Made by a program: the position numbers and the translations under genes. Of a stretch of DNA of 64,000 nucleotides, positions 32,164-44,240 are shown one piece after another (position 1 is the stretch's first letter; each line of letters opens with the position of its first letter). The stretch is taken from the NCBI GenBank assembly GCA_948474755.1, contig CAOLHI010002527.1:186001-250000 (forward strand), read 5' to 3'. The notes under the pieces are model-generated. The model had not been told where the DNA came from and did no database searches. It saw only the letters and a program-made list of their open reading frames with translations. Source of the stretch: Ctenosaura bakeri. Lineage: Eukaryota; Chordata; Lepidosauria; Squamata; Iguanidae.

Positions 32164-34164
32164 GTTATAGCCTCTGTTTTTGTGTGCATTTCTGTTTTGG
32201 AAGCAACAAAACCCACTCATTATTCAAGGATTCCCCTTTACTTCTCTTGGCGGATCTACCTCCTCAAAGACATCCTCACACCTGAATAAACTGTATCCCT
32301 GCGGAGTTCACAAAACAAGAGATGAGCGTTCAGTAGCATTTGTTTCCAGGCGAAGCATGGAAGAGCAAGTGATCGGTTGTCCAGGCAAACAAATGCAGCA
32401 TTTAATATTGCCAAGCTGCAAACTTTCTGACAAGTTGGTCTTGGCATCTGTCATGAGCAAACGGTTAGTTGCGCCGGGAGTTTCTTAGAAAGGTGTCATT
32501 TCCTTGCCCTTCTCGTGCTATGATAGGTCAGAGAATAAAGTCAACAGCGGGAATGAGCTAACAAAAACGAAATCTAAATCTAATGAAGAGTCGGACAAAT
32601 AACTGTTAACAGTGGCTTCAAAAAAGCTGACAGCTCAATTAAAGTCCTTCTTGGGAATACAAGATGACATCCATTCGCTTCTAGGAAGGATTGCTTGCAT
32701 ACCAAAATATGTGAATATGCTTCAAAACTGGAAAAAAATAAATAAAGAGTTGGACTGGATTTGTTGAGGAGGTAACAAGCATCTCAACTGCCATACCAAG
32801 ACTGACTGGCTGATTGATTGATTCATTCATTCATTCATTCATTGATTGATCAAAATATTTATTGCTCACTCTTTATCCAGGTATTTCAGGCTAGCACAGA
32901 GTAAAATCCTTTTAAACCATTTGAACCAGAAACAATAACTTAAACTAAAAACTCATTGTGCAAGCTAAGAGGCTAAAAAATTGAAAACAGGGGAAATGAT
33001 TTTAAGATTATGCTCATATCCAGATTTGGATTAATTCAATTAGGCCCCAACTGCTTTAATAAGAGGTACAGGTGCCCCTCCTCCTGCTTTTTGATGGTCC
33101 ACTTTTTGATGATCCTCTCTTTCAACCCTTTTTACTTACAGTGAAAACCGCTATATTTGACATGTGGTCCATAACCACATATCAAATGCATGAGTTCTGG
33201 TGGTAATTGAAAGGGATTTAAAAACTCTGGGTTTATGGGGAAATAGTGCAGGACTGGTTGTTGCTCACCTTCTGCTTGAAAACAGTAATCTCTGTGCTTA
33301 TGTCTCTTACATTCTCCAACAGGTGGGAAGTGGGAGGCACCTTTCCAGCACTGGTGGGATTAGATTGATAGCCAAACTTCACCCCATAAGAGAGCATGGG
33401 AAAACTACTTTTTGGACTACAGATCACAGAATCCCCTAACCAGCATGCCAATTGGGGGACTTTGGGACCAGTGCTCTTCAAAAAGTAATACTTCCAAGCC
33501 CTGCTCCAGAAATTTATGGGTGGATTTCGACAAAACCCTCACTTTGCTCAGATCTGTAACATTCTGGTTTGTAAATCTGTCAGATTCTCCACCATTTGTC
33601 TTTTTTTTTCTGGTGTGTCCTCCAGAATACCCATTATAGTTCTTTTTTCCCCCATTAGCTGAATTACTCCATGCTCAGGATACATCAGGCTATCTGTAGC
33701 GTGAAACCCAAGAGAAACACTTCATCCCCTTCAATGGCTGCTTGGATTATAGTTGTAATGGGTATCAGAGTAGGGGCAGAGAACCCCGATTAGTTTGCAA
33801 ATGTAATTGGATCAGTGAAGCTTGCTGATGCCAACAAATTCCTAGGGACTCTGCTACAATAATCTAATTAATGGCGAGGAGATCCATGGATCTTGCAAGA
33901 GCTGTGCGGAGTGTAGGAAACGGTTTCTGAGCAAGGCATGCTTTCAGAAATGACTGGAGGCAATGCTTCTTTCCGTACACTTCCCTTTCTTTTAGAGATG
34001 ATGTTTTGGTTTTGGAAACCTGGGGCTGAGCCCTGGGCAGCGAGCTGTGGAGCACATTCATGTGTGCGCATTTCCAGCAAGATCAAGATCAGCTAACAAA
34101 AGAGGTGACTAAGTCGTACCAGATTTCAATGGGCAATTTATAGAAATCTGCTTGCTAGAATGAC
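32164..34164. other. intergenic, mainly unique
   Basis: No gene is recognised. Contents are a GATT/ATTC microsatellite at about 32812-32850 and unique balanced sequence on either side (for example 32460-32700 and 33780-34090). A few short reading frames appear to be chance. Confidence 0.45.
32812..32850. repeat. GATT/ATTC tetranucleotide microsatellite
   Basis: GATTGATTGATTCATTCATT continues into further CATT units and then GATTGATTGATC, a two-phase tetranucleotide repeat. Confidence 0.9.
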
Positions 34165-34378
34165 ATTGCTCTGTAGAACCGCAGTGCTACCTTCCACTTT
34201 TATCTGCCATAGCTACCTCCTCTGGAATCCTGGGATTGGTAGCTCAGGGAAGGTTCTTTGAAATTTTTCAGCTGGAAAGCTCTAGTTCCTCACCAAACTA
34301 CAAGTCCCAAGATTCCGTAGGAGGTTGCCATGGCACTTAAAGTAACATAGTGCTACCATTATATAGTGTGAAATGGCC
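34165..34378. mobile_element. palindromic element family A, copy 2 (diverged)
   Basis: The left half has TTCCACTTTTATCTGCC, CTGGAATCCTGGGATTGGTAG. The right half has the complement-like CTACAAGTCCCAAGATTCC and GTTGCCATGGCACTTAAAG, then AGTGTGAAATGGCCC. It shares the CTGGAATCCTGGG and TGTGAAATGGCCC words of this family but is more diverged. Confidence 0.6.
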
Positions 34379-34544
34379 CTTGAATGTACCTTTCCCTTTT
34401 ACCTTCCTTTGTCCTCTTCCAGAGTCTTCACAGGCAAGGCTGAAAGCAAATTTGGGAGCCATTTTGAGCACTGTCTTCGAGGAGCTGGCCTAGCATTCAT
34501 GCCTCAAAGAAGTTCTTCAAATCAGATTCAAGACTTGGTAAATG

Positions 34545-34700
34545 TAATACTATGGCAGCTGGTGGCTTCCAGGCCAGTAGTGCGGTGTAGCTGCTCCAAG
34601 ATTTAGTCTGAACTTTAAAGACGCTGTCCAAGGTGCCAAAATCTCTCTGCAATGGAGCTGTTTGGCGAAAGGATGGGATTTTGTGCACAGATGAGCCATG
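34545..34700. mobile_element. palindromic element family B, copy 2 (partial)
   Basis: TTTAGTCTGAACTTTAAAG, then ACGCTGTCCAAGGTGCC, is one arm of family B, preceded by TGGCAGCTGGTGGC, which also precedes another copy. The second arm is degraded. Confidence 0.55.
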
Positions 34701-35317
34701 TGTGCATGGATTCTGTACGAGCACTTTGAGCTCTCTATGAAAATATTTGCTTTTGAATGGGAGGAGAAAAGAAATCCCAATCTAAAGGCACCGGTGCAGA
34801 AATCTGGCCTCCACTGTATGACGGAAGCATAAAAAGCCATTTACAAAATACATAAATCCCTACATTGGGATTGAGAAAGGCAAACCAAGTGAGTTAAAAT
34901 CACCCCCCACACACACCCATCAATTGCTGTAAATTTGCAGTAAATGCCATATCTGGTGCTAAAACCACTCTGAACTCAATTTAAACCAAAGTGTGCTCAT
35001 CTCAGACCAAGAGGGTTATAATTTCCTCCAGGAGATAATGTCCTAGCTACAAAAAGGAGGCGTAATGAATGGAAACATTAAGACAGGGAAGTGAATACAA
35101 AATCCATGATTGCATTTGGTTTGGGTAATAAAACAGCAAATACTCTGCCAGGAAAAGGAGGGGGGACAGTTGAAGAAAGTTCGCCAATTGACATTCTCTT
35201 TCCATTGTCTTCCTTCTCCCACACGCTGTCCTGATGCTAATTTTAAAACACCGGAGAAATATGCAAAGACCAACCTCCTTGCTTATGGATGCTTTGTCAA
35301 CTAACCCACTAAAGCAA
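34701..35317. other. intergenic, unique
   Basis: No repeat or gene is recognised. The 35040-35300 part is unique, balanced sequence. Confidence 0.45.
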
Positions 35318-36133
35318 TCACAGAATCATAGAATCAAGAGATCACAAGGAATCCACATCCACACCCGCCATGCAGGAACACCCATCAAAGCATTCCCGAC
35401 AAATGGCCATCCAGCTTCTGTTCAAAAACCTCCAAAGAAAGAGACTCCACCACACTCCCAGGCACCACTGTATTCCACTATCAAACTGTTCATACCATCA
35501 GGAAGTTTTTCCTAATGTTTAGATGGAATCTCTTTTCCTGAAGTATGAAGCCATTGCTGCACGTCCTAATCTCTGCAGCAGCAGAAAACAGGATTTGCTC
35601 CATGTTCCTTATGACATCCCTTCAAATATTTAAACATAGCTGTCATGTCACCTCTTAAACCTTCTCTTCTCCAAGCTAAACATACCCAGCTCCCTAAGCC
35701 GCTCTTCAAAGGGCTTCATGGTTTCCAAGCCTTCCGCCATTCTGGTCGCCCTCCTCTAGACACGGTCCGGCTTGTCAATATCCTTCCTGAACTGTGGTGC
35801 CCAGAACTGAAGACAGTATTCCAGGTGGGGTCTCACCAAAGCAGAATAGAGCGGTACTATCACTTCCCTTGACCTAGACACTATACTCCTATCGATGCAG
35901 CCCAGAATCGCATTGGCATTTTCAGCTGCTGCATCACAACACTGACTCACATTCAGCTTGTTGTCTACTGAGACTCCTAGATTCTTTTCATGTCTACTGT
36001 GGTCAAGCCAGGTGTCACCCATGTGCATTTCATTTTTTTTCCTCTCCAAATGTAGTACCTTACACTTCTCCCTGTTGAAATTTGTGTTAGCTACCTCTCC
36101 TAATTTGGTGTCCTGTGCAAATTTGATAAGAAG
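35318..36133 (-). mobile_element. CR1 LINE 3' fragment
   Basis: The left edge is the tail complement CAGAATCATAGAATCAAG. On the minus strand the coding part starts near the reverse transcriptase active site (a decayed KFAQDTKLGEVAN, expected D-D-T-K-L-G) and continues VLHLERKK, GDTWLDHSRHEKNLGVSVD, NAILGCIDRSIVS and [17 protein letters not shown]. It is 5'-truncated, frameshifted near its end, and older than the copy at 46383. Confidence 0.93.
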
Positions 36134-36892
36134 AAAGAATTCTAATTTTTTCACCCAAATGTTCTTCTAGAACTTATATTCACCCTCAGTTTGGAATAAG
36201 TAGGCAAACCATTCTTTGCTTTAGTTCTGGCCTCAGGTGACAAACCAGTTTCAATCTGCAGATGCAGCATTATTGGAATCTCCTCTTCGCCAACTACATA
36301 TGGAACACATCACAAATCCCATCATAATAGTAAAGGAAATTATATCTTCTTCCTCCTCTTCTTCTTCATTTTTCGTACCTGCCCTTTCCCCAAAATTGGG
36401 ACTACAGGTAGTTTGGAATGTCAAACAAGTACAATGTCGCATTGTACACTGAAACACAATTAAACTGTTCGCAATATGCAAACAATTTAACACTAACACC
36501 TAACAAGGAAAAAACACAGTTTAAAAACAGTTCAGTAGAAACAATACCGCGCTGGCAGGTTTTAAAGACATGAAATGAACAACCCTAGTCAAAACAGCAC
36601 TAATTGAAAACATTTAAAAAGGCATTTAAAATATAACAACAGGGATAAAAGTACTGCAACTCCCTCCATTAAATAACTCCTCCACTGTAAGCCGTTAATA
36701 GCGAAAGCTTGTCTAAAGCAAAAAGACGGTTGCTTGTCAGTGCAACAAGAGCAGGGAGAGGAACGGTTTAGATTCCAGTGGGAGGGAGTTCCACAGCCCA
36801 GGAGCAGCACATAAGAAGGCTGAGACCAGAAATGGCAGAGTTCCCGTTCAACACAGAATCGTTGAGGAAGGAGCAGTGTGCCAATGGGCCTT
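36134..36892. other. intergenic, nothing recognised
   Basis: Contains a TTC/CTC-rich tract near 36348-36370. Otherwise it is unique-looking, with no gene recognised. Confidence 0.45.
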
Positions 36893-37079
36893 TCTGCACT
36901 GCACTGTTATAGTGCTATTATTCCACTTTCAACACCCTCTGGGATCCTGGGGTTTGCAGTTTAAGGAGGGGCATTTAGGATTCTCATCCAGAGAGTCCTT
37001 TGGCCTCAGTAAACTACAAACCGCAGAATTCCACAGGAGGTTGAAAGTGGAATAACAGCACTATAACAGAAAGGCCCAG
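36893..37079. mobile_element. palindromic element family A, copy 3
   Basis: The terminal arm GGGCCTTTCTGCACTGCAC is opposed to CACTATAACAGAAAGGCCC. The inner arms are TATTCCACTTTCAACACC and GGTTGAAAGTGGAATAACA. The centre holds GGGGCATTTAGGATTC and CCTTTGGCC. It is a near-perfect foldback of about 187 bp. Confidence 0.85.
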
Positions 37080-37130
37080 TGAGTACACGGAGCAGAACAG
37101 AATGATTCAGCCATCCCTAAGTTCTAGGGG

Positions 37131-37320
37131 CTTTTCTGCACTACACAGTTATAGTGCTATTATTCTACTTTCAACATCCTGTGGAATTCTGGGGTTTGTA
37201 GTTTCCTAAGGCCAAAGAGCTCTCTGGTTGAGAATTCTAAATGCCCCTCCCTAAACTGCAAACCCCAGGATTCCATCGGGTGTTGGAAGTGGAATAATAG
37301 TGTAGTGCAGAAATGTCCTA
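37131..37320. mobile_element. palindromic element family A, copy 4, inverted to copy 3
   Basis: The arms are the same as in copy 3 (CTTTTCTGCACTACACAG and TAGTGTAGTGCAGAAATG). The non-palindromic centre (AAGGCCAAAGAGCTCTC, AATTCTAAATGCCCCTCC) is in reverse-complement order compared with copy 3. The two copies are only about 50 bp apart. Confidence 0.85.
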
Positions 37321-38559
37321 AGTTCTCTTTTTTTAAAGGTATGTTTTGGAATAACTGGTGTGTTCCTGCCCAATTGATCCGGTTGCTCTCAGCTGTGGAT
37401 ATATACTAGTGATTTTTTTTCTCTCCCGTTGATTGTGTCCCTTTTAATGTCTTCTTCTATTTGTGTAGTATACTGGCAGCCATTTTTATTGTGATTTTCA
37501 TCACTGTTCCATTTCGATTGCTATCTTGAACATTTCTCGGAAAGGTGTAATGCAAGCGGGGTCAACACAGAAAGGCAACTCTGCCCAAACACTACTGCTC
37601 AGAAACAAGCTTTTTGAGCAAGTGGTTATAAATAGATCCCTTTCACAAGCCAACTGAATAACCACAGTGAGAGGGGTGGTGGTGTGGATTTCAAGGTCTG
37701 AAAAATCAAGATACAAATTCTGAAATAAATTAAGTGAGCGTACTGAACCCTGCAACTATTGCAAAAAGGAATAGTTTGTGGCAAGTGCATCTAAGCTGGT
37801 GTAGCCTTTTGTGCAGACTTTAAATGATAAGGGAAATAACAGCAGCGCCTGGTAACAAAAATACCTTCTTGTTAACCTCTGTTTCCTGCTGATAGATTTG
37901 TGGTTATGGATCTCTCTGGAGGCAGGAGCTGATAATTGAAGCAAGGTCAGGAGATGGCAGGAAATGCGTACCAGCGAACAACGGCAAGCTACATGCAAGT
38001 GTCTTCAAATAGGCACTCAGAAGATGGGGAGGCCTGGCTGTCACTAGTCAACAAGGAAGGAGACGGGAGAAGAGAACACATTGAAGATGCCACTGAAAAG
38101 TCTCTTTGGCAGCTTCTTTCTTCGGCGTCAGTAACACACTCACATTCTCTTCTAATTACATTGCTCTCTGCCTCCCGTATCTTCTGATTTCAGGAAGGCA
38201 GGGCCATCTGAGAATGGAGTTTAGTGGAATGACGCTTGTGAAATAACACTTGTTGACCATTCAGAAAAGCACAGTCGCTGCTCCGGTATCATTCTTGCTA
38301 GCAGTTGCATTCAATGGGAAAGAGTGTTGTGCCAGTGACTGGTGAAATTTCTATAGAAAAACTCAGCCTGATTTGGGGAGGGATGGAGTCTTATCATCTG
38401 GGGTGATGGCGCCCAGTTCATGTTCACAGCACGGGGATGGACCAGCTCTGATGGACCAGCTCCAGTGATGCCAGAGCCATTTCTTATGGCAGTGTTGGTG
38501 GAGGTGCAGTTAAAGCATGGGGAAGGCGAGCAAGCAAGGTGTGGGTGGCAGGACCTAGA
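37321..38559. other. intergenic, nothing recognised
   Basis: This is mostly unique sequence. The last 180 bp before 38560 may belong to the pogo-like repeat that follows. No gene is recognised. Confidence 0.4.
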
Positions 38560-38705
38560 GCAGCCTTGGTGGGTGCCAGGACTCAGATGCCAGGGGATGG
38601 ATTGGGGCAAAGGGTGAAATGGAGGAAGATGACCCTGTGAGAGAAGAGGTTGGCCACGGATAACTGGAATTCTGGAAAGCAAAACTTTGGATAAGGGGGG
38701 ACTAC
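38560..38705. mobile_element. pogo-like (Tigger-type) DNA transposon end, copy 1
   Basis: GATGCCAGGGGATGGATTGG, AGAGAAGAGGTTGGCCAC and the end TTGGATAAGGGGGGACTACTG match 40570-40705. The reverse of the end (CAGTAGTCCCCCCTTATCC) resembles Tigger-class termini. No transposase is seen. Confidence 0.6.
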
Positions 38706-39075
38706 TGTAAGCTAGAGTAAATATTCCTTTCCTCATCTTCCAAAGTAACTGAGAAGGAAAGAATTCCCCACATTTCTCTTTTATTTGGAAACACCCCATT
38801 TAGCTAAGAATTCTCTCTTAATTTTCAAGCAGGAAAATATGTTGTTTATTCTTCTCTCTCTCTCTTTGTGCACAGAAGCAAAACGACAGATACTGTAGGC
38901 TAGATTAAATGTTGTTCCTTTTCTCATCCTCCAAAGTAAGCGAGAAGGAAATAATCTTCTCATTTCCTTTTGATTTGGGAACACCCATTTAGCTGAGATT
39001 TCTCTCTTAATTTTCAAACAGGAAAATATTTTCTCATGCACCCTCTCTCTCCGTCTCTCTCTCTCTCTCTGTTTC
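38706..39075. repeat. tandem duplication, two units of about 190 bp
   Basis: The unit starting at about 38703 (ACTGTAAGCTAGAGTAAATATTC at the junction with the preceding element) is repeated from about 38892 (ACTGTAGGCTAGATTAAATG). Both contain CTCATCTTCCAAAGTAA or a close variant, ACACCCCATTTAGCT or a close variant, TTAATTTTCAAGCAGG and a TCTCTC run. The copies differ by scattered changes. Confidence 0.85.
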
Positions 39076-40539
39076 AATGTCAAGCTATAAGTGACTGTGG
39101 TTGTGAAGGAACCTAAACTGGCAAATGTATCCCATATTCCATTGTGGCTTATATTTTGCAATCACGGTGCCAACCAAGCCCCAAAGGTAGAGAATGGCAA
39201 TTTGCTGAAGGTTACCATTAATAAACTCTCCTGATGGGGCAGGTGGTATCCAGCAATATAGAAGCTGCCTTGACAATTCAGTTTTACTCCCCACCCTGCA
39301 CCCTGCAACAACAACAAAAAGAAACTTCCTTCTGCCTCGCACTTAAAATTAATTTGCTGTTGCTCCATTTGTCTTTTGCCAGCGAGGCTTAAATCAATTG
39401 TACGGTAGCATCATTTGTACATGACTTCCTGCATTTCTTGACACCAAATAGGCACGGAGGGATGTGAAAGAACAGATAATTCCCCTGTAGATTCAGAGTA
39501 CATGCCTTGATGTAATTGAGATGCGTGAGCAAGATGAAGTGAAATCCACAATCACACCTTACTTATCTGGGTTTGATATGAAAGGAGTTTAAGGCGGGAG
39601 GGATCATTCTGTTTTTTAAGAAATGGAGTTGAGCTGAAGGGTGTGCAGCTGACGAATTTCAAACTTCGGCACTGCTTTCCAAACACCAAAATCCCCCTCC
39701 CCTCTTTCCTTTCTCTTTCACATCTTGGTGTCTCTGCTATTGAGCTCTCTTAGGAAATTACCATCTTCTTATTCTATTTTCCTAACAATTTCCCACTGTA
39801 CCTCTCTCGCTTGCACTGACTTCATGAGCCCTAATAATTTTTGAAAAGATGCTCTGGAGTCTCTGAAGAATCAGGCTTGATGAGATTGAAGGACTGTCTC
39901 TGGTGCTCTTTAAAAGTTTCTTACTTTCTGTCCTCTCCACAACATTTTCTTTGAAAAATCTTTGCAAGAATTTAGAAGTCGCTGAGTTGACCGTTTTGAA
40001 GGGTGCTGAACACCAAAGTTCTCTCTCTGTGAAAATGCTGGTGATTTATTTAATCCATTTAAAAAAATGCATCATGAAAAAATCAAAAATATAATTCAAT
40101 AGGATTGAAGGTAGCTAACAAAAACAACAGAGTCTGGTGCCATTGTAGAAATGAAGATAAAACTTCTTCCCTGTTCCCAACAACAACAAAAACACAGTTT
40201 GTGGCAATCTTCCTTCAGCTGCCTTTTTTCCCCCTGTTTCCAGCCAAATGACCTGCAATTGTCATCTTTCCAATTAATTGCACTTGGAAACGGGATGCCT
40301 TGTTCACAAGGTGCCAACAATCCATCAAAGGATGTTTTGATTACACAAATCAGGCGCTCGAGTATGAGTATCAGGGTTGTCTTCTGGGTTAGTTGCTACT
40401 GTACTTGCCTTGCAAGATTACTGCTCTCTGCTGTAAATTGATGCCAAGGTGCATTAATCACTGCTGGCTTCAGAAGCATCTCATGCAATGGCATACTCTG
40501 CTTTTGCGGAAGGCACATGCTGCACGCTGAACTGGGCAA
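39076..40539. other. intergenic, unique
   Basis: No gene is recognised. The segment around 40180-40350 contains CCTGCAATTGTCATC and CCAATTAATTGCACTTGG and could be regulatory, but this cannot be tested here. Confidence 0.4.
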
Positions 40540-40705
40540 GGGGCGGGTAGCAGGACTCTTAGCAGGCCATGTGGGTGCCCCTGCCTGGATGCCAGGGGAT
40601 GGATCAGGGCAAAAGAGAAGAGAGAGGAAAGTCAGTCTGTGAGGGAAGAGGTTGACCACAGAAATCTGAAATCACGGAATGAGAAACCACGGATAAGGGA
40701 CTTAG
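40540..40705. mobile_element. pogo-like (Tigger-type) DNA transposon end, copy 2
   Basis: This shares GGATGCCAGGGGATGGATC, GGGAAGAGGTTGACCAC and ACCACGGATAAGGGACT with 38560-38705. It is diverged and truncated. Confidence 0.6.
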
Positions 40706-41974
40706 CCTTTATTTGAAGTCTGCATTTGGAACCATCAGCAAAAGACCTGCTTCAGTGAATAGAAAGCTTATTGCAGCAAGTTGGGTATTTAAGAAGAAAA
40801 ACAAATGGAGTATGATGCCATTGACTACAGATCTCGGAGACAAACTAGACTTTAAACAGGTTTCCAAGCCCTAGCAGTTGACACATCTTCCCTCCTTTGG
40901 TGGGATTTCCTTACAGATGTGGGCCTCAGCAATCAGACTCAGTAACTGAGCTGGTGTTTTAGTTTTCATTTCAATGACCAGTCACAAAACAAGGCACACT
41001 GGAATGCAAGATACAGAAGTAAGAGGAAGCACATGCTTGAGCAAGCAGACATCTCTCACCATACTAGGGAGCACTGCTTCTAAATATTTGCTAAGTGTGT
41101 CGCCTAGTTTGACCCACAGAGAGAGAAAGGGGAGAAAGAGGGAGAACTATCCAAGAGGAAGTAAAGTCAATTTAAGAATGTTAGTCAATAGGAGAGAAAG
41201 CAACAGAGGATACATGCAGCTATCTCTACCTCTGAAGGCTGATAATGCCACATAATCTGTTTTGCAAGCCTGACTGAACCCTTCTTCACTTCCAATGCTA
41301 GGGCCCATATAATTCCACTCTAAATAAAATTGTCTTACTTTGGAATTGGAACATAAAACCAGTAAAGTATTTGTATAATTTTCACTCTGACACAGGACTT
41401 ACTAAGAAAAAGGCACTCGAGTAGAAGGAAGGTAAATTGGCTTAACAATTGTTGCTCTCCCCTAGTTTGCTCTCTTTGCCTTAAGGAACCATCCAGAATC
41501 TTATTTCTGAAAGCAAAGGAGAGGCTGTTTGCCCACTGACAAAGGGTATTTATCCTTTGGTTTTACAGACAAGAGAAGATGTGTGTTTAAATGGTGGCAC
41601 CATCCTTCTCTTTCGAGACCCGGGAGTGTTTGGGGGGAGAGCTGAAATGATGTTTACATAGCTTTATGAAAAACTCAAGTGTCAGATGTATTTGGGGAGA
41701 TAAAGTGCCATTCCCTGAACTTCGCTAAGCCTTAGACTTTGGAGAGAAACTCTCTGGGAATGCTAATGGGCAACACAAAGGGCTTTTATTGCCTGAACAG
41801 AAAATTGCTGTTTTTAAAAGCTGAAATTACTCCCTTACTTGCTTACAAAAGCACAAATTATATTCAGAGGTTGCTTCTGGGGCAACTGGTATATTAAATC
41901 TTCTTGCTTATAGATTGATTACATTTTCCCCCAGCTGCTCCTCCCAAAACACATTGGAAGAGGTATTGCAAGAC
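40706..41974. other. intergenic, nothing recognised
   Basis: This is unique-looking sequence without a recognised gene, repeat or tandem structure. Confidence 0.45.
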
Positions 41975-42360
41975 AGAGGCCCTTTCTGCACCTTACTTTC
42001 TTCCGGTGCTGGTGTGCGGGGATCGCACAAGCAGCCTCCAGCGAGAGGCTCTCGTGTCTTGGGTCCTTCGGCTTCACATGAGCTGCCTGCTCACGGGAGA
42101 GCCCACCTCTTCCTTCTGCAGCGCAGCTTGGGAGTTTCCCAGGCTGCGCTGGGGCAGGAAGTGCAACCAGCTCAGCTCTGGAGGCTCTGAACGCCAGGTA
42201 AGTGTGTGCAGGGCCTGGGAGCATTTTCTAGCCGAAAATGAAAAGGTGTTCGATCAGCGCCTGCCGGCCCCTGGAGCGTTGCATGATTGTGAGTGTGTTG
42301 TGCAGATTGCTCCTTACAATTGCACGATGCTCCAGGCCCTCTTTCGCGTGGAAAATGCCA
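41975..42360. repeat. GC-rich segment with an imperfect foldback
   Basis: Within GC-rich sequence, 42266-42289 (CCCCTGGAGCGTTGCATGATTG) and 42317-42338 (CAATTGCACGATGCTCCAGG) are imperfect inverted repeats. The homology continues outward to GCATTTTCTAGC and GGAAAATGCC. It looks like the core of another palindromic DNA element. No family name can be given. Confidence 0.5.
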
Positions 42361-44041
42361 TGCAAAAAGGGGGTGAATCTTCACCATGTATTTAATGGCA
42401 TCCATATCTTCTGGGTTGTGGTTTTCAGGTCCTCATGATGATCATCCCATGGACCACATTAAAATTGCTAGAAATCATCATAAATCACGTAAGACAAATG
42501 AGCAGAATCCTCTTCGTGATTTATGCTGGCCAAAAAACTAAGTTACTCCAGCATTACAAAATAGTGTAATTCTTTTTGCCCTCAAGATTGTGTAAAGTGG
42601 CATCCAGTACCTCCTTACACAGTATTTTTCACAACAGCTGTCAGATAGCTGCCATTTGCAGTTTCACCCTCCCTATTTACTCCCCTTCCAACTTTGGCTT
42701 TGTTAATGTGTTCTGGTGCAACTATAAGCTCCACCAGCCTCAGATATAATTGTAGCCTCACATGCATGCATACATGCATATTTGTCGCAACCCAGCACAT
42801 GGATAATTCCTGTTTTAATAATACTCCTAAAAATTAAAACTAATACTCTGCTCCCCTTCAGAGAATACAAGCATTGTGCAACATTGCAATTCACCTTTAC
42901 TTGAACATAAGTCAGTTTACAGTGATGTAATTACCTAACAGGAGGCCAGCCATTATCAGTGATGATGGTGATTTTGGACTACAGCTCCCAGAATTTCACA
43001 GCAAACCAGTTGGCATAAATGACAGAAGAAAAAAAATCAAATATAGAGAAAGAGAAACTGGCAAGCTTCCCCATCCCTTGTTGTACGCTCCAGAAACTGC
43101 CTGTTCCAGCTTTATCTGTGGCTGGTTATTGAGTATGCATTCTCAGAGTTATTACACCCTGCTTTTAGCAGAGCTACATCAGAAGAAGGCTTAATGACTC
43201 AAGCTTGACTGCCTTTAGCACTGAATCTTTAGCCTATATTTTTCCCCATTTAGTATTTTTGCAAAAATTTTCCCAACAGGTCAGAACAAAAGAAACCCTC
43301 CTACTGAAGTGATAGATGCTTCCATTTGATCTACCCAGGAGCAAACCGGTGCAGAGTTAGTATTGTTGCCTGGCTAGATAATTCCATGCAGTGGAGTCTA
43401 AAAGGGTTTCCTCTTTGATCTCTCTTGTGTGTTGTTTCAAAATTATAAAGGAAGTGGTTTTGCCTCTCTTTTTATTTTTCAGAGAGCGATAACGGCCCTT
43501 GTGCTGAATCGATACCAAATCTGAGAAGACCTGAGGCAGATGGGTTCAGGGAAATTCAATACAGACCTTTCTTGTTTTACTTCAGTGGAGTCTTTTTCAT
43601 CCTGAAGAAGTGGCTGGAGGAAATGGCACACAGAGACTCTTGATTTGCTTCGGGGTCATTTATAGCAGCTTCTTCTAGAATCAGTTTTTTGAACCATGCT
43701 GTGCTTGACCAGAGTGGCTGGACTATTGTATCACACCAACAGCCTAGCATAGCTTCTTGGACATCTCTTACAATCTTAGGTTGCAATGCTTCTGTGCGTT
43801 TACTCAGAGGAAAGTGTTTCCACGTTCAATGGTGCAGTTGAAACTGTGCCTCACACGTTGCTGTTCTAAAGACCAAACCATTCTGTGGAATTGGCTCTTC
43901 CCCAAGATTTGTTCGGCCGTTAAGCCTGACCAAAGTATATTGACCCTTGACTAGGGGTATGTGGCCATACACCGTATACTTTCTCTTAAGTCCAAATTCA
44001 GATGTTAGCCCCAACTAGAGTATATCCATTAACTAAGCTAT
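42361..44041. other. intergenic, nothing recognised
   Basis: This is unique-looking, with a small 11-bp-arm hairpin at 42479-42525. A CTACAGCTCCCAGAATT word near 42979 may be a scrap of a palindromic transposon. No gene is recognised. Confidence 0.45.
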
Positions 44042-44240
44042 TGTTGTCGTTGTCTGCCTTCAAGTGATTTCCAACTTACAGTGACCCTAACACAAACCTA
44101 TCTTGGGGTTTTCCAGGGCTGGAAGTGTGTGATGCACCCAAAATTATCCAGTGGGTTTCCATGGTCAAATGGGGAACCAAACACTTCTCTCTAGGGTCGT
44201 AGTCCAATGCTTAAACCACTACATAATGCTGCTGTATTGA
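44042..44240 (-). mobile_element. tRNA-derived SINE
   Basis: TTGTCGTTGTCTGCCTTCAAG, TTCCAACTTACAGTGACCC, AACCTATCTTGGGGTTTTCC, TCCAGTGGGTTTCCATGG and the head complement AAACCACTACATAATGC. A short central deletion is present. Confidence 0.87.

Noticed and set aside
42479..42525. Hairpin with 11-bp arms
   Set aside because: The arms are short with a 25-base loop, easily expected by chance in 64 kb.
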